A stretch of 64,000 nt of DNA from Amycolatopsis viridis (GCF_011758765.1 NZ_JAANOU010000001.1:2604001-2668000); one strand, 5' to 3'; numbered from the stretch's first letter, positions 8,859-21,516 are shown. A program made the numbers and translations. Notes: generated by a model from the sequence alone, not told the origin.

Positions 8859-10082
8859 ATGCTCAAGCCTGGTGACAACGGTTTCGACGCGGAACTCGCG
8901 GGGTTCCAGACGGCCTACCGGCACCGACCCTCGGTGGTGTTCGCCGCCCGGGACGCCGCGGACGTGCGGCACGCGGTGGAGTACGCGGCCGAGGAGGACC
9001 TGCCGGTCGCCGTGCAGGCGACGGGGCACGGGTTGTCGGTGCCCGTCGAGAAGGGGGTGCTGGTCAGCACCCGGCGGATGACGGAGCTGGCGGTCGACCC
9101 GCGGCGCCGGGTCGCGCGGGTCGGTGCCGGCGTGCGGGCGGGAGCCCTGATCGAGGCCGCGGCGGCGCACGGACTGGCCCCGCTGAACGGGTCGTCCCCG
9201 TCGGTGGGGGTGGTCGGCTACACGCTCGGCGGCGGTGTCGGTCTGCTGGCGCGGCGGTTCGGGTTCGCCGCCGACCACGTGCGCCGGATCGAGATCGTCA
9301 CCGCCGACGGCCGCCTGCGGGACCTGGGCCCGGCGGACGAGCTGTTCGGCGCGGTTCTCGGCAGCGGCGGGAACTTCGGGATCGTGACGGCGCTGGAGGT
9401 GGACCTGGTGGCGGTGCCGACCGTGTTCGGCGGCCAGCTGGTGTTCGACCCGGACCTGACGGGGCAGGCGCTGTCGGCGTGGCAGCGGTGGACGGCGACC
9501 GTGCCCGAGGACGTGACATCGTCCCTGACGCTGCTGCCGAACGGGATGGCGTCGGTGCGGGTGGCGTCGCCGGTGGCGGACGACGAGCTGCTGGCGCCGC
9601 TGCGGGCGGTGGGGGAGCGGGTGGCGGACACCGTGCGGTCCATGCCGTACCGCGAATCGTCGGCCATCCACAGCGATCCGGACGAGCCGCACCCCTACCG
9701 GGCGACGAACGTGCTGCTGCGGGAGCTGCCGGCGGCGGCGCTGGAGGCGGTCCGGTCGGCGCACGGCGCCGTGGTGGACGTGCGCCACCTGGGCGGGGCG
9801 ATGTCCCGGCCGGGACCGGCCTGCGTGGGTCACCGCGCGGCGCGGTACGTCGTGCGGGTGATCACCGGACCGGAGGAGGACCACACGCACGACACGATCC
9901 GGCGCGCCCTGTCGCCGTGGGCGCTCGGCCACCTGCCGGCCTTCCTCTACGGCGACGTGCCGGACTCGCCGCTGCCCGCCTACGAACCGGAACTGCACCA
10001 GCGCCTGCGGTGGCTCAAGGCCCGGTACGACCCGCGCAACGTGTTCCGCTGCAACCGGAACATCGTCCCGGCCGCCGGGTAG
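8859..10082 (+). CDS. FAD-binding oxidoreductase (berberine-bridge-enzyme type)
   Basis: 407-aa VAO/BBE-family oxidase. The N-terminal FAD_binding_4 domain (about residues 25-190) has the attachment segment ATGHG, with His near residue 57 as likely covalent flavin ligand, and the phosphate-binding GGGVGLLARRFG. The C-terminus YDPRNVFRCNRNI is the usual BBE tail. There is no obvious second (Cys) flavin link, no signal peptide and no twin-arginine. ATG 8859 fits GGAGG at 8850-8854; ATG 8856 is too close to it. Neighbours give no pathway, so the substrate (sugar, alkaloid or polyketide alcohol) is unknown. Confidence 0.82.
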   Translation: MLKPGDNGFDAELAGFQTAYRHRPSVVFAARDAADVRHAVEYAAEEDLPVAVQATGHGLSVPVEKGVLVSTRRMTELAVDPRRRVARVGAGVRAGALIEAAAAHGLAPLNGSSPSVGVVGYTLGGGVGLLARRFGFAADHVRRIEIVTADGRLRDLGPADELFGAVLGSGGNFGIVTALEVDLVAVPTVFGGQLVFDPDLTGQALSAWQRWTATVPEDVTSSLTLLPNGMASVRVASPVADDELLAPLRAVGERVADTVRSMPYRESSAIHSDPDEPHPYRATNVLLRELPAAALEAVRSAHGAVVDVRHLGGAMSRPGPACVGHRAARYVVRVITGPEEDHTHDTIRRALSPWALGHLPAFLYGDVPDSPLPAYEPELHQRLRWLKARYDPRNVFRCNRNIVPAAG

Positions 10083-10091
10083 GGCCGTGGG

Positions 10092-10544
10092 TCAGCGGTA
10101 GCGGCCGGCGGAGCGGATCGCGGCCAGGACGGCCGTCAGGCTGGGCAGCCAGCGCTGCTGCGGGTCCGGCGGCACGATCCAGCGCGCGAGGTTCGCGGCG
10201 CCGTGGGTGCCCGGCATCGGGATCGAGGTGCCGGCGGTGAGGACCCGCACGTCGGGCGGGAGGAATTCGGCGTCGCTGCCCAGGATGTCGGCCTCGACGA
10301 GGAAGATGACCACGGAGCCGTGCTTGGTCGGCACGCTCAGCGCGGGCCCGCGGCAGCCCTGGCGCGTCAGGTTTTCCAGCACCTGCTCGGCCCGGGCGCG
10401 GGGCACCGCGACCGCGCCGATGCCGGCTCCGATCACGAAGTTCAGGGTGCCGTTGTGCCAATGGACCGGCCAGCCGAACGTGCGGCGGTAGTCCACGGGC
10501 GTGCTGCCCGGACGTTTGGTGCCCAGGTCGGAATCGACGCTCAT
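10092..10544 (-). CDS. Conserved-looking hypothetical protein, 150 aa
   Basis: Soluble protein with no signal peptide or membrane segment. Notable segments are FGWPVHWHNGTLNF, GCRGPALSVPTKHG, VIFLVEADILG, GTSIPMPGTHG and WIVPPDPQQRWLP. The pattern of a hydrophobic strand followed by a late PPD/W-x-LP element recalls the small prim-pol-like (bifunctional DNA primase/polymerase N-terminal) proteins of actinobacteria, but I cannot establish this and catalytic carboxylates are not clear. It is divergent from a TetR gene across a well-formed operator, so it is the most likely target of that repressor. Confidence 0.7.
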   Translation of the reverse strand: MSVDSDLGTKRPGSTPVDYRRTFGWPVHWHNGTLNFVIGAGIGAVAVPRARAEQVLENLTRQGCRGPALSVPTKHGSVVIFLVEADILGSDAEFLPPDVRVLTAGTSIPMPGTHGAANLARWIVPPDPQQRWLPSLTAVLAAIRSAGRYR

Positions 10545-10614
10545 GACAGGCCCCCTTCCCGGTGAGGCGGGGCACCCGAGGCGCAGTGCCCGAAGCGGTG
10601 GTGGATGGCTGTGA

Positions 10615-10641
10615 TGCTAATGGCACTGCGTGCCCTTAGCA
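10615..10641. promoter_or_regulatory. TetR-type operator in a divergent intergenic region
   Basis: Arms TGCTAATGGCA (10615-10625) and TGCCCTTAGCA (10631-10641) match at 10 of 11 positions around a 5-bp centre. The core reads GGCAC-TGC-GTGCC. It sits at the expected -25 to -51 of the tetR transcript and between tetR and the divergent 150-aa gene, so one bound dimer could silence both. Confidence 0.72.
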
Positions 10642-10653
10642 AGCCCGGGGTGT

Positions 10654-10659
10654 TAGGTT
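10654..10659 (+). promoter_or_regulatory. -10 box of a leaderless tetR transcript
   Basis: TAGGTT fits TANNNT and is followed by 6 nt and then the ATG at 10666, so transcription would begin at or within a base of the start codon. No Shine-Dalgarno sequence is present, consistent with leaderless translation. Confidence 0.55.
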
Positions 10660-10665
10660 CGGCCC

Positions 10666-11442
10666 ATGTCCGACGAGTCCCGGTCCGCCCCACGGCCGCG
10701 CGTGGGCCGGACCACCGCGGGGCGCCGACGGCTGCGCCACGCCCTGACCGTGGCGGCCATCGAGAAGTTCTCCGAGCAGGGGTACGACGCCACCACGGTC
10801 GACGAGATCGCGTCGGCCGCGGGCGTCGGGCGGCGCACCTTCTTCCGGTACTTCCGGTCCAAGGAGGATGCGATCTTCCCGAACCACGAGGAGGTCCTCG
10901 TCCGCATCGAGCAGCTCTTCGCCGCCGCGGACGACCGGCAGAACCCGCTCGATGTCGCGTGTGCCGGGGTCGGGCTGGTCCTGGACTCCTACCTCGACGA
11001 CCCGGACGTCTCGGTGAAGCGGTTCGCGCTCACCCGGACCGTGCCCTCGCTGCGGGACAAGGAGGTCGCGAGCGTCGACCGCTACCAGCGCGTGCTCGCG
11101 ACCTACCTGCGCGCCCGGTTCCAGGCCGCCGGAGACCCGATGTGGGACCTGCGCGGCTCGGTGGCCGCGGCGGCTGTCGCGGCGGCGCACAACCACGTGC
11201 TGCGCCGGTGGCTGCGCAGCGGCGGCACCGAGGACGCGCACGCCCACGCCAAGGAGGCGTTCGCCCTCGTCATCGACGCCTTCGGCGACACGCCGGACTT
11301 CCCGGACACCGGAGGTACCAGCGGCACCGGGGCACGGCGCGGTGACCGGGACGACGAGTCCGTGGTCGCGGTGCTCCGCGCCTCGGCCCCGCTGTCCGAA
11401 GTGGTCCGCGAGATCAGCCGGGCGCTCCGCAGCGACGGCTGA
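10666..11442 (+). CDS. TetR/AcrR-family transcriptional regulator
   Basis: 258 aa. The N-terminal HTH (about residues 20-66) shows AIEKFSEQGYDATTVDEIA then GVGRRTFFRYFRSKEDAI, a textbook TetR DNA-binding domain. The helical C-terminal ligand domain resembles the MftR-like subgroup (LTRTVPSLRDKE, LRRWLRSGG). An unusual polar tail after about residue 215 is rich in Gly, Asp and Arg. The nearest target is the divergent 150-aa gene. The gene ends 2 nt before a strong terminator hairpin. The ligand is unknown. Confidence 0.9.
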   Translation: MSDESRSAPRPRVGRTTAGRRRLRHALTVAAIEKFSEQGYDATTVDEIASAAGVGRRTFFRYFRSKEDAIFPNHEEVLVRIEQLFAAADDRQNPLDVACAGVGLVLDSYLDDPDVSVKRFALTRTVPSLRDKEVASVDRYQRVLATYLRARFQAAGDPMWDLRGSVAAAAVAAAHNHVLRRWLRSGGTEDAHAHAKEAFALVIDAFGDTPDFPDTGGTSGTGARRGDRDDESVVAVLRASAPLSEVVREISRALRSDG

Positions 11443-11444
11443 CG

Positions 11445-11487
11445 TGGCACGGGGTGCCACTCCCGGCGGGAGTGGCACCCCGTGCCA
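11445..11487. terminator. Bidirectional terminator hairpin between tetR and glgB
   Basis: Two perfect 21-nt arms, 11445-11465 and 11467-11487, are complementary with a one-base centre, so the loop must open from the CCCGGCGGG tip. The hairpin is symmetric and lies between the convergent ends of tetR (11442) and glgB (11496), and so can stop transcription from both sides. No T-tract follows. Each arm carries GGCAC-N3-GTGCC, the core of the tetR operator. Confidence 0.85.
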
Positions 11488-11495
11488 TTAGAACC

Positions 11496-13682
<2,187 letters not shown>

Positions 13683-13685
13683 GGG

Positions 13686-15080
13686 TTATTCGCCTCCTGC
13701 GGTGATCCGGGCGATGGACGCCAGCGGCACGCTCAGCCATTCCGGCCGGTTGGCGTGTTCGTAGGCCACCTCGTAGACGGCCTTGTCGAGCTCGAAGGCA
13801 CGCAGCAGATCCGCGTGCGACCGCGGGTCGCCGATCGTCTCCGGCGCGGCCTTGGCGTAGCCGTCGCAGAACGCCGACCGGTTGCGCCGCGCCCATTCCA
13901 GCGCCCGTTCGGTGAGGCGCGGGTCGTCCTCGTCCTGGCCGACCAGCATCTGGTGCGCCGCGTAGTCGAACGAGCGGAGCATCCCGGCGACGTCCCGCAG
14001 CGGCGAGCGCAGCGCCACCCGCTCGGCCGCCGGGGCGGCCGGCTCGCCCTCGAAGTCGATCAGCAGCCATCCGGTGACGGTCCGCAGCACCTGGCCCAGG
14101 TGCAGATCGCCGTGGATGAACTGCATGGTCACCGGGCCCTGGACCGACCGCACCTTCTCGAAGGCGGCCCGCAGCGCGGTGGTGTGCTCGGCCAGCTGGG
14201 GCACCGCCCTGGCGACGGTGTCCAGACGATCCCGCATCGCCTTGACCGTGCGGTCGAACTCGCCCTCGTCGGCGATCTCGTCGCCGAGGGCCTGCCGCAG
14301 GTCGCTGTGCACGGAGGCGACAGCCTGGCCGAGCCGCTGCGCCTCCCCGGCGAAATCGCCGCCCACCTCGTCGGGGGGCAGCTCGGGATCGGCCATCAGA
14401 TCACGCACGCTGGTGGTGGCCATGGCCCAGCCGTCCACCGCGTCGGTCACGAACTTCTGCAGCATCCCGATCGTGACCGGCTCCCCGGCGAGTTCGCCGG
14501 TGATGGAGCCGAGCAGCTCGGCGATGTGCTTGCAGCCCACCCCGTGCAGCGCCCGGTGCAGCCGCAGGTCCGGGTTCTCGCCCGGGGTGAGCTTGCGGAA
14601 CAGCTTGAGGATGTAGTGGTGCCCGAACACGAGCGAGGTGTTGCTCTGCTCCGCACCCACCGGCCGGGCCCGCAGCCCGCCGCGCACCTGCGCGCCCGGC
14701 TCGAGCTCGAACCGCAGCGAACCGATGTGCGCGCCCTCGGCGAGCAGATCGAGCAGCCTGCTGGTGAGGTCGGCGTCCCCGGTGGCCTCGTAGCAGGGCA
14801 GGCCCCGCTCGGTGCCGATCCAGCTCGAGCCGAGGTATTCCGGCAGGTGCGCCCTGCTGCCGATCAGCAGCTGGTACGGCTCGCGCCGGTCGTCCTGCTC
14901 CACCTCGACCACGAGGTGGAGCAGGAGCGGGTCGCCCTCCATCAGGACGGTCGTGCTCAGCGGGCGGACCGCCGTGATCGGGCGGTCCTTCCCGGCGAAC
15001 CACCGCTGCGCCGGCAGCCACCCCGGCAGTTCGGTCACCAGCGCGCCGACCAGGTCACGGGGATCGGTCAAGTCACTCAC
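13686..15080 (-). CDS. mak: Maltokinase
   Basis: 464-aa kinase phosphorylating maltose at C1 to give maltose-1-phosphate, the GlgE donor. Aminoglycoside-phosphotransferase-like fold: catalytic loop [11 protein letters not shown] and metal-binding [10 protein letters not shown]. The N-terminal segment [16 protein letters not shown] is typical of Pep2/maltokinase. The GTG start overlaps the treS stop by 8 nt, indicating coupling. In some actinobacteria treS and mak are fused; here they are separate but adjacent. Confidence 0.95.
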   Translation of the reverse strand: MSDLTDPRDLVGALVTELPGWLPAQRWFAGKDRPITAVRPLSTTVLMEGDPLLLHLVVEVEQDDRREPYQLLIGSRAHLPEYLGSSWIGTERGLPCYEATGDADLTSRLLDLLAEGAHIGSLRFELEPGAQVRGGLRARPVGAEQSNTSLVFGHHYILKLFRKLTPGENPDLRLHRALHGVGCKHIAELLGSITGELAGEPVTIGMLQKFVTDAVDGWAMATTSVRDLMADPELPPDEVGGDFAGEAQRLGQAVASVHSDLRQALGDEIADEGEFDRTVKAMRDRLDTVARAVPQLAEHTTALRAAFEKVRSVQGPVTMQFIHGDLHLGQVLRTVTGWLLIDFEGEPAAPAAERVALRSPLRDVAGMLRSFDYAAHQMLVGQDEDDPRLTERALEWARRNRSAFCDGYAKAAPETIGDPRSHADLLRAFELDKAVYEVAYEHANRPEWLSVPLASIARITAGGE

Positions 15081-16884
15081 CTCGCCTCGCCTTCGCGTCC
15101 GCGTCCAGCAGCTGGAACCAGTAGAAGCCGTGCCCGGGCAACGTCAGCAGGTAAGGCAGTTCCCCGACGTCGGGGAACTGAACACCACCGGTGAGCTCCA
15201 GGGGCGTGCAACCGTGATGCTCCGACAGGTCCAGCTCGACCGGCTGCGGGAATCGCGACAGATTGTTCACACACAGGACGATGTCCAGCCGCCCGTCGGG
15301 ACGGATCCAGGTGCGCTTGTACGCCAGCACGCTCGGGTTGGACCCGCCGAGCTCGACGAAGTCGCCTTCGGCGAACGCGTGGTGCTGCTTGCGGACCTCG
15401 ATCATCCGCCGGGTCCAGTTGAGCAGCGACGAGGCGCTGTCCCGCTGGGCCTCGACGTTGATCGCCTGGTAGCCGTACACCGGGTCCATGATGACGGGCA
15501 GGTAGATCCGGCCCGGGTCGCAACCCGAGAAGCCGGCGTTGCGGTCGGGCGACCACTGCATGGGTGTGCGCACCGCGTCGCGGTCACCCAGCCAGATGTT
15601 GTCGCCCATGCCGATCTCGTCACCGTAGTACAGAACGGGCGACCCGGGCAGCGAGAGCAGCAAAGCCGTGAACAATTCGAGCTGGTTGCGGTCGTTGTCC
15701 AGCAGCGGCGCCAGCCGGCGGCGGATGCCGATGTTCGCCTTCATCCGCGGGTCCTTGGCGTACTCCGCGTACATGTAGTCGCGTTCCTCGTCGCTGACCA
15801 TCTCCAGGGTCAGCTCGTCGTGGTTGCGCAGGAAGATGCCCCACTGCGCGCCGTCGGGGATCTTCGGCGTCTGGGCGAGGATCTCCGAGATCGGGAACCG
15901 CGACTCGCGCCGCACCGCCATGAAGATGCGCGGCATCAGCGGGAAGTGGAACGCCATGTGGCACTCGTCGCCGCCGGTGGCCGGGTCGCCGAAGTACTCG
16001 ACCACGTCGGAGGGCCACTGGTTGGCCTCGGCCAGCAGTACGCGCCCGGGGTACTCGTCGTCGACGACCTTGCGGCAGCGCTTGAGGAACTCGTGGGTGC
16101 GCGGCAGGTTCTCGCAGTTGGTGCCCTCCTGCTCGAACAGGTAGGGCACCGCGTCCAGGCGGAACCCGTCGATACCGAGGTCCAGCCAGAACCGCAGGAC
16201 GTCGAGCATGGCCTCGGCCACGTCCGGGTTCTCGTAGTTGAGGTCGGGCTGGTGGGAGAAGAACCGGTGCCAGTAGAACTGCCCGCGCACCGGGTCGTAG
16301 GTCCAGTTGGACGTCTCGGTGTCGACGAAGATGATCCGCGCGTCGGCGTAGCGCGAGTCGTCGTCGCTCCAGACGTAGTAGTCGCCGTAGGGCCCGTCGG
16401 GGTCGGACCGGGACTGCTGGAACCACGGATGCATGTCCGAGGTGTGGTTCAGGACGAGGTCGGTGATCACCCGGATCCCGCGTTTGTGCGCCTCGTCGAG
16501 CAGGTAGACGAAGTCCTCGACGGTGCCGAACTCCGGCAGCACCGCGCGGAAGTCGCTGATGTCGTAGCCGCCGTCCCGCAGCGGCGAGGCGTAGAACGGC
16601 GGCAGCCAGAGGCAGTCGACCCCGAGCCACTCCAGGTAGTCCAGGCGGCCGGCCAGGCCGCGCAGGTCGCCGGTGCCGTCGCCGTTGGAGTCGGCGAACG
16701 CGCGCACCAGCACCTCGTAGAAGACCGCCGACTTGTACCAGTGCGGGTTGTCCGGCGCTTGCTTCGCGGATGTGAAATCGTCGGCCTGCGGCTCGACCAG
16801 CATCCCGTCGGGGGTCATCGCCTCACCGGTGTGCGGGATGCCCTCCAGACCGAGCGCCGCGTCGGGCCGGGCGTCTTCGTCCAT
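15073..16884 (-). CDS. treS: Trehalose synthase (maltose alpha-D-glucosyltransferase)
   Basis: 603-aa GH13 enzyme interconverting trehalose and maltose. Catalytic regions: [27 protein letters not shown] (nucleophile), [13 protein letters not shown] (acid/base) and [11 protein letters not shown]. Length matches stand-alone TreS (about 600 aa) when started at ATG 16884, which has AGGTGGAG just upstream; the frame stays open further but without coding signs. TreS supplies maltose to the overlapping mak gene. A 122-nt gap separates it from glgE, which may hold an internal promoter though I see no clear one. Confidence 0.96.
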   Translation of the reverse strand: MDEDARPDAALGLEGIPHTGEAMTPDGMLVEPQADDFTSAKQAPDNPHWYKSAVFYEVLVRAFADSNGDGTGDLRGLAGRLDYLEWLGVDCLWLPPFYASPLRDGGYDISDFRAVLPEFGTVEDFVYLLDEAHKRGIRVITDLVLNHTSDMHPWFQQSRSDPDGPYGDYYVWSDDDSRYADARIIFVDTETSNWTYDPVRGQFYWHRFFSHQPDLNYENPDVAEAMLDVLRFWLDLGIDGFRLDAVPYLFEQEGTNCENLPRTHEFLKRCRKVVDDEYPGRVLLAEANQWPSDVVEYFGDPATGGDECHMAFHFPLMPRIFMAVRRESRFPISEILAQTPKIPDGAQWGIFLRNHDELTLEMVSDEERDYMYAEYAKDPRMKANIGIRRRLAPLLDNDRNQLELFTALLLSLPGSPVLYYGDEIGMGDNIWLGDRDAVRTPMQWSPDRNAGFSGCDPGRIYLPVIMDPVYGYQAINVEAQRDSASSLLNWTRRMIEVRKQHHAFAEGDFVELGGSNPSVLAYKRTWIRPDGRLDIVLCVNNLSRFPQPVELDLSEHHGCTPLELTGGVQFPDVGELPYLLTLPGHGFYWFQLLDADAKARRGE

Positions 16885-17006
16885 GAACTCCACCTCTCCC
16901 CACCTCATCCGGGTGCGTTCCAGTACCCCGGCGCCGGTCGGTGCGCCGGGGGTTCGCGGTTGCGGAAACTCTGTTGTCGGAACGGCTGTCCCGGTCCCGG
17001 CCGGTC

Positions 17007-18992
17007 TCAGTCCCGGCCGGCCAGCCGCCGTTGCACGGCGACGACGTGCGCCACCGACCGCCACGGTTCGAGGCGCACGTAGTTGGCCTGGCCCCAGTCC
17101 CAGGTCTCACCGGTGACCTCGTCGTGCGCGATCAGCCGCTCGTGCCAGTCGAAGCCGAGAGCGGGCAGATCGAGCCAGACCGTCCCCTCCTGCGCCTGGT
17201 GCGGATCCAGCGTGACCACGACAACCACGGTGTCGCCCGTGGCCGGATCCTGCTTGGAATAGGCCAGGAGCGCATCGTTGTCCACGTGGTGGAAGCGCAG
17301 GGTGCGCATCTGCTGCAGAGCGGGGTGGGCCCGGCGCATCGCGTTGAGCTTCGTCAGCCACGGCTCCAGCGAGCGCCCTTCGGCGAGCGCCTGCTCGAAG
17401 TCACGCGGGCGCAGCTCGTACTTCTCGGAGTCGAGGTACTCCTCGCTGCCCTCACGCACCGGCTGGTTCTCGTACAGCTCGTAGCCGGAGTAGACGCCCC
17501 ACGACGGGGAGAGGGTCGCGGCCAGGGCGGCGCGCAGCGCGAACATGCCCGGCCCGCCCTTCTGCAGCGACTCGTGCAGGATGTCCGGGGTGTTGACGAA
17601 CAGGTTCGGGCGGCCCACGTCCCAGTGCTCGACCAGGTCGACACCGAACTCGATCAGCTCCTGCTTCGTGGTGCGCCACGTGAAGTAGCTGTAGGACTGG
17701 GTGAAGCCGAGCTTGGCCAGGCCCCACAGCCGCGCCGGGCGGGTGAACGCCTCGGACAGGAACAGCACGTCCGGGTGCGCGTCCTTGACCGTCTTGATCA
17801 GCCACGCCCAGAAGTCCGGCGGCTTGGTGTGCGGGTTGTCCACCCGGAAGATCCGCACCCCGTGCGAGACCCAGTGCAGCACCACGCGCAGTACCTCCGC
17901 GTAGATGCCTTCCGGGTCGTTGTCGAAGTTGATCGGGTAGATGTCCTGGTACTTCTTCGGCGGGTTCTCCGCGTAGGCGATGCTGCCGTCCGGGCGGGTG
18001 GTGAAGAACTCCGGGTTCTTCAGCACCCACGGGTGGTCGGGGGCGGCCTGCAACGCCAGGTCGAGCGCGACCTCGAGGCCGAGCTCGTGGGCACGGGCGA
18101 CGAAGTCGTCGAAGTCGTCGAGCGTGCCCAGCTGCGGGTGGACCGCGTCGTGCCCGCCCTCGTCCGAGCCGATGGCCCACGGCGAGCCGACGTCGTGCTC
18201 GTCCGGGTTGAGGGTGTTGTTGCGGCCCTTGCGGTTGACGCGGCCGATCGGGTGGATCGGCGGCAGGTAGACGACGTCGAAACCCATGCGCGCGATGCGG
18301 TCGAGGGCCTCGGCGGCGGTGGCGAAGGTGCCGTGCACCGGGCGGCCCTGCTCGTCCCACCCGCCCGTGGAGCGCGGGAAGAACTCGTACCAGGACCCGA
18401 AGGCGGCGCGCTCCCGGTCCACCCAGATGCGCATCGGTTTGCCCTTGGTCACCAGTTCCCGCACCGGGTACTCGTGCATGATCCGGTCGACGTCCACGGA
18501 CAACGCCGGCCCGACGCGTTCGGCGAGGTAGCGCTCGCCGTCGCGCAGGGCGTGCGCGGCGCTGCCGAGCAGGGCTCGTTCCCGGCGGCGGTCCGGGCGG
18601 CGCGAGACCCGGTCCAGCAGACGGGCGCCGGTCTCCAGGTCGTTGGCCAGCTCGTGGGCGTCCTGCCCCGCGGCGACCTTGACCTTGACGGCGTGCTTCC
18701 AGGTCGACCACGGATCGCTCCAGGCGTCGACCCGGAAGGTCCACAGGCCCTCCGCGTCCGGGACGATGACCGCGCCGAAGCGGTCCAGACCAGTGCCCTG
18801 CTCGGTCATCCGGGTGCGGCGGGAGATCCGGTCGTTCGGGCCACGCCAGGAGACGGTCGCGGCGACCGCGTCATGACCCTCCCGCCAGACCGTCGCCGAG
18901 ATCGGAACGTGTTCCCCCACCACCGCTTTCGCCGGGTAGGTGCCACAGCTGACCGCTGGGGTCACGTCGTCGATGCCGAGCCGGCCGGTCAT
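17007..18992 (-). CDS. glgE: Alpha-1,4-glucan:maltose-1-phosphate maltosyltransferase
   Basis: 661-aa GH13_3 enzyme that elongates alpha-1,4-glucan with maltosyl units from maltose-1-phosphate. The N-terminal domains (about residues 1-200) include the long helical insert typical of GlgE. Barrel motifs are [25 protein letters not shown] (nucleophile Asp), [11 protein letters not shown] (acid/base Glu) and [10 protein letters not shown] (Asp). ATG 18992 is chosen with GAGAGGGG 8 nt upstream. Together with treS, mak and glgB downstream, the whole GlgE pathway is in one run of genes. Confidence 0.97.
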   Translation of the reverse strand: MTGRLGIDDVTPAVSCGTYPAKAVVGEHVPISATVWREGHDAVAATVSWRGPNDRISRRTRMTEQGTGLDRFGAVIVPDAEGLWTFRVDAWSDPWSTWKHAVKVKVAAGQDAHELANDLETGARLLDRVSRRPDRRRERALLGSAAHALRDGERYLAERVGPALSVDVDRIMHEYPVRELVTKGKPMRIWVDRERAAFGSWYEFFPRSTGGWDEQGRPVHGTFATAAEALDRIARMGFDVVYLPPIHPIGRVNRKGRNNTLNPDEHDVGSPWAIGSDEGGHDAVHPQLGTLDDFDDFVARAHELGLEVALDLALQAAPDHPWVLKNPEFFTTRPDGSIAYAENPPKKYQDIYPINFDNDPEGIYAEVLRVVLHWVSHGVRIFRVDNPHTKPPDFWAWLIKTVKDAHPDVLFLSEAFTRPARLWGLAKLGFTQSYSYFTWRTTKQELIEFGVDLVEHWDVGRPNLFVNTPDILHESLQKGGPGMFALRAALAATLSPSWGVYSGYELYENQPVREGSEEYLDSEKYELRPRDFEQALAEGRSLEPWLTKLNAMRRAHPALQQMRTLRFHHVDNDALLAYSKQDPATGDTVVVVVTLDPHQAQEGTVWLDLPALGFDWHERLIAHDEVTGETWDWGQANYVRLEPWRSVAHVVAVQRRLAGRD

Positions 18993-19383
18993 CGGCAGCG
19001 CCCCTCTCACCAGAAGTTGTCGGAATGTGCAGACCCCACCCGACGGCCCGGTGGGGAGAAACAGGTCTTCGAAAGGAAGTACCCAGCTGCGAACGTGGGC
19101 AAACTACCTCTTCGGTGTTCACTCTCCGTCGGCGGGCCATGTGTGTCCAGTGTGGTCACCGGCTGGTAACCCGGGCTTCACGGCGTGGTCCGGTCCCGCG
19201 CTGTTCCCGCCGCACTGTCGACCCTTCAACGCTGTTCAGGCAAGCCGGGCAACCCCAACGGGCGTCAGCCCGAAAGGGCTTGCTGCGGCCGCACCGGGAG
19301 GCCCCGGCATACCCGGCGGTAACCGGGTCCGCCCGTGGCGCAGCGTGACCGGAGGGCCCGGCGCACCGCGGGGCAGCTCGCGG
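18993..19383. other. 391-bp intergenic region between glgE and the second glgX
   Basis: No convincing ORF. It must hold the glgE promoter (minus strand), but I cannot pick a clear -10/-35 pair. Two short hairpins lie on the glgX side: AGCCC-GAAA-GGGCT (19267-19280) and ACCCGG-N6-CCGGGT (19311-19328), plausible ends for the glgX transcript. Confidence 0.5.
19311..19328 (-). terminator. Possible terminator downstream of the second glgX
   Basis: Six-bp stem ACCCGG/CCGGGT with loop CGGTAA, 56 nt after the glgX stop on the minus strand. Stem is short and lacks a T-run, so this is tentative. Confidence 0.3.
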
Positions 19384-21516
19384 CTACCTCACCGTGATGT
19401 CGCGCGGCGCGCGCAGCAGCAGGAGCGACCGGGCGGGCATGGTCAGCCGGCTGCCGGCCGTCAGGGCGCCCGGCGTGGCGGGACTGCCGTCGGGCGTGGT
19501 GGTGTCCAGGGTGGGTTTCAGCGTGGCGCCGAACTCCGGCCCGGGCAGCGTCACCTTCACCGGTTCGCCCCCGGCGTGCAGGATCAGCAGCCACGAGTGG
19601 TCGGCGATCAGTTCGCCCTCTCGGGTGCGGGACTGGCTGTTGGAGCCGTCGATCCACATCATCAGCGTGCGGCGGCCGCCGTCGAACCAGTCCTCCTCCG
19701 TCATCTCCTCGCCGTCCGGGCGGAACCAGATCAGATCCGGCCGCCCGGTCGGTGTCGTGCGGCCCTCGAAGAACTCCGGCTGCCGCAGCGCCGGGCTGGC
19801 GGCACGCAGGTGGACCAGCCGCCGGGTGAACGCCAGCATCGCGGTGGCGTCCGGGTCGCCGGACCAGTCCAGCCACGAGGTCTCGTCGTCCAGGCAGTAG
19901 GCGTTGTTGTTACCGCCCTGGGTGCGCCACAGCTCGTCGCCCGCGACGAGCATCGGGGTGCCCGTCGACAGCAGCAGCGTGGCGAGCAGGTTGCGCGCCT
20001 GCCGGCCCCGCAGCTCCCGGACCTCCGGGTCGCCGGTCTCGCCCTCGGCGCCGTGGTTCCAGGACCGGTTGTCGTTGGTGCCGTCCCGGTTGTCCTCGCC
20101 GTTGGCCTCGTTGTGCTTTTCGTTGTAGGACACCAGATCCCGCAGCGTGAACCCGTCGTGGGCGGTCACGAAGTTGATCGACTGCCACGGGCGGCGCAGG
20201 TTGTGGTCGTAGAGATCGGACGAGCCGGACAGGCGGAACGCCAGGTCGTCCACCCCGGCGGCACCGCGCCAGAAGTCGCGGACCGTGTCGCGGTAGCGGC
20301 CGTTCCACTCCGCCCACTGCGCTCCGAAGTCGCCGACCCGGTAGCCGTGCCCGGTCACGTCCCACGGCTCGGCGATCAGCTTGCAGCGGGACAGCACCGG
20401 GTCGGTGGTGATGGCCGTCAGCAGCGCCGAATCCCGGTCGAACGCGCCGCCACCGGGCCGGCCCAGGGTGCTGGCCAGGTCGAAGCGGAACCCGTCGACG
20501 CCCATCTCGGTGGCCCAGTACCGCAGCGAGTCGGTGACCAGCCGGATCACCGTCGGCGACCGCGCCTCCAGGGTGTTGCCGCACCCGGTCAGGTCGATCA
20601 CGTTGCCGCGCCCGGCGTGCACGTAGTAGGCCGGGGCATCCAGCCCGCGGAAGGACAGCGTCGGGCCGTCCAGCCCGCCCTCGCAGGTGTGGTTGAACAC
20701 CACGTCCAGGATGACTTCGATGTTGGCCGCGTGCAGGGCCGCCACCATGGTGCGGAACTCGGCCACCTCCCGGCCCGGCTCGCTCGCGTACCCCGCGTGC
20801 GGCGCGAAGTAGCCCAGCGGCGAGTAGCCCCAGTAGTTCTTGCGCCCGGTGCGCACCAGGTACGGCTCCTCGGTGAACCAGTGCACCGGCAGCAGCTCCA
20901 CCGCGGTGACCCCGAGCCGCACCAGGTGCTCGATCGCCGCCGGGTGCGCCAGCCCGAGGTAGGTGCCGCGCAGGTTCGCCGGGATCTCCGGGTTGCGCTG
21001 CGTGAAGCCCTTGACGTGCATCTCGTAGATGACCGACTCCTCGAACGGCACCTCCGGTTTCACCCCGGTGTCCGGGCCGCCGTGCGAGCTGACCACCGAC
21101 AGCGGCACGCTGCCCAGCGAGTCCACCTTCGACCGCCGGTGCTGCATCGGATCGCCCGCGTAGCCCAGCGCCGCGCTCAGGTCCGTGAGCGCGCCCGTGA
21201 TCCGGGTGGCGTACGGGTCGACGAGGATCTTCGCCGGGTTGCAGCGCAGGCCGCGGGACGGGTCGTACGGGCCGTGCACCCGGTAGCCGTACTTCTGACC
21301 GGAGGTCACCCCGGGCACCAGGCCGTGCCACACACCGAAGGTGCGCTCGGTCAGCTCGACGCGGCGCTCGGTGCCGTCGTCGCCGATCAGGCACACCTCC
21401 ACGGCGTCGGCGACGGTCGAGGTCACGGCGAACCGGACGCCCCCGCCCTCCGGGTGCGCGCCCAGCGGGAACGGGCGCCCGGCGAGCAGGTTGTCGGTGG
21501 CAGGTCGGATGGCCAT
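19384..21516 (-). CDS. glgX: Glycogen debranching enzyme, second GlgX/TreX-type paralogue
   Basis: 710-aa GH13_11 isoamylase-type enzyme. N-terminal CBM48-like domain (PFPLGAHPEGGGVRFAV), then the barrel with LDVVFNHTCEGG, GFRFDLASTLGR (nucleophile), LIAEPWDVTGHGY (acid/base) and NFVTAHDGFTLRD. It hydrolyses alpha-1,6 branches of glycogen or limit dextrins. It stands alone between glgE and treZ, unlike the treY-linked copy at 25582-27699. GACAAT lies 6 nt before the ATG with no Shine-Dalgarno, so it may be leaderless. Start and end agree with a full-length family member. Confidence 0.92.
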   Translation of the reverse strand: MAIRPATDNLLAGRPFPLGAHPEGGGVRFAVTSTVADAVEVCLIGDDGTERRVELTERTFGVWHGLVPGVTSGQKYGYRVHGPYDPSRGLRCNPAKILVDPYATRITGALTDLSAALGYAGDPMQHRRSKVDSLGSVPLSVVSSHGGPDTGVKPEVPFEESVIYEMHVKGFTQRNPEIPANLRGTYLGLAHPAAIEHLVRLGVTAVELLPVHWFTEEPYLVRTGRKNYWGYSPLGYFAPHAGYASEPGREVAEFRTMVAALHAANIEVILDVVFNHTCEGGLDGPTLSFRGLDAPAYYVHAGRGNVIDLTGCGNTLEARSPTVIRLVTDSLRYWATEMGVDGFRFDLASTLGRPGGGAFDRDSALLTAITTDPVLSRCKLIAEPWDVTGHGYRVGDFGAQWAEWNGRYRDTVRDFWRGAAGVDDLAFRLSGSSDLYDHNLRRPWQSINFVTAHDGFTLRDLVSYNEKHNEANGEDNRDGTNDNRSWNHGAEGETGDPEVRELRGRQARNLLATLLLSTGTPMLVAGDELWRTQGGNNNAYCLDDETSWLDWSGDPDATAMLAFTRRLVHLRAASPALRQPEFFEGRTTPTGRPDLIWFRPDGEEMTEEDWFDGGRRTLMMWIDGSNSQSRTREGELIADHSWLLILHAGGEPVKVTLPGPEFGATLKPTLDTTTPDGSPATPGALTAGSRLTMPARSLLLLRAPRDITVR

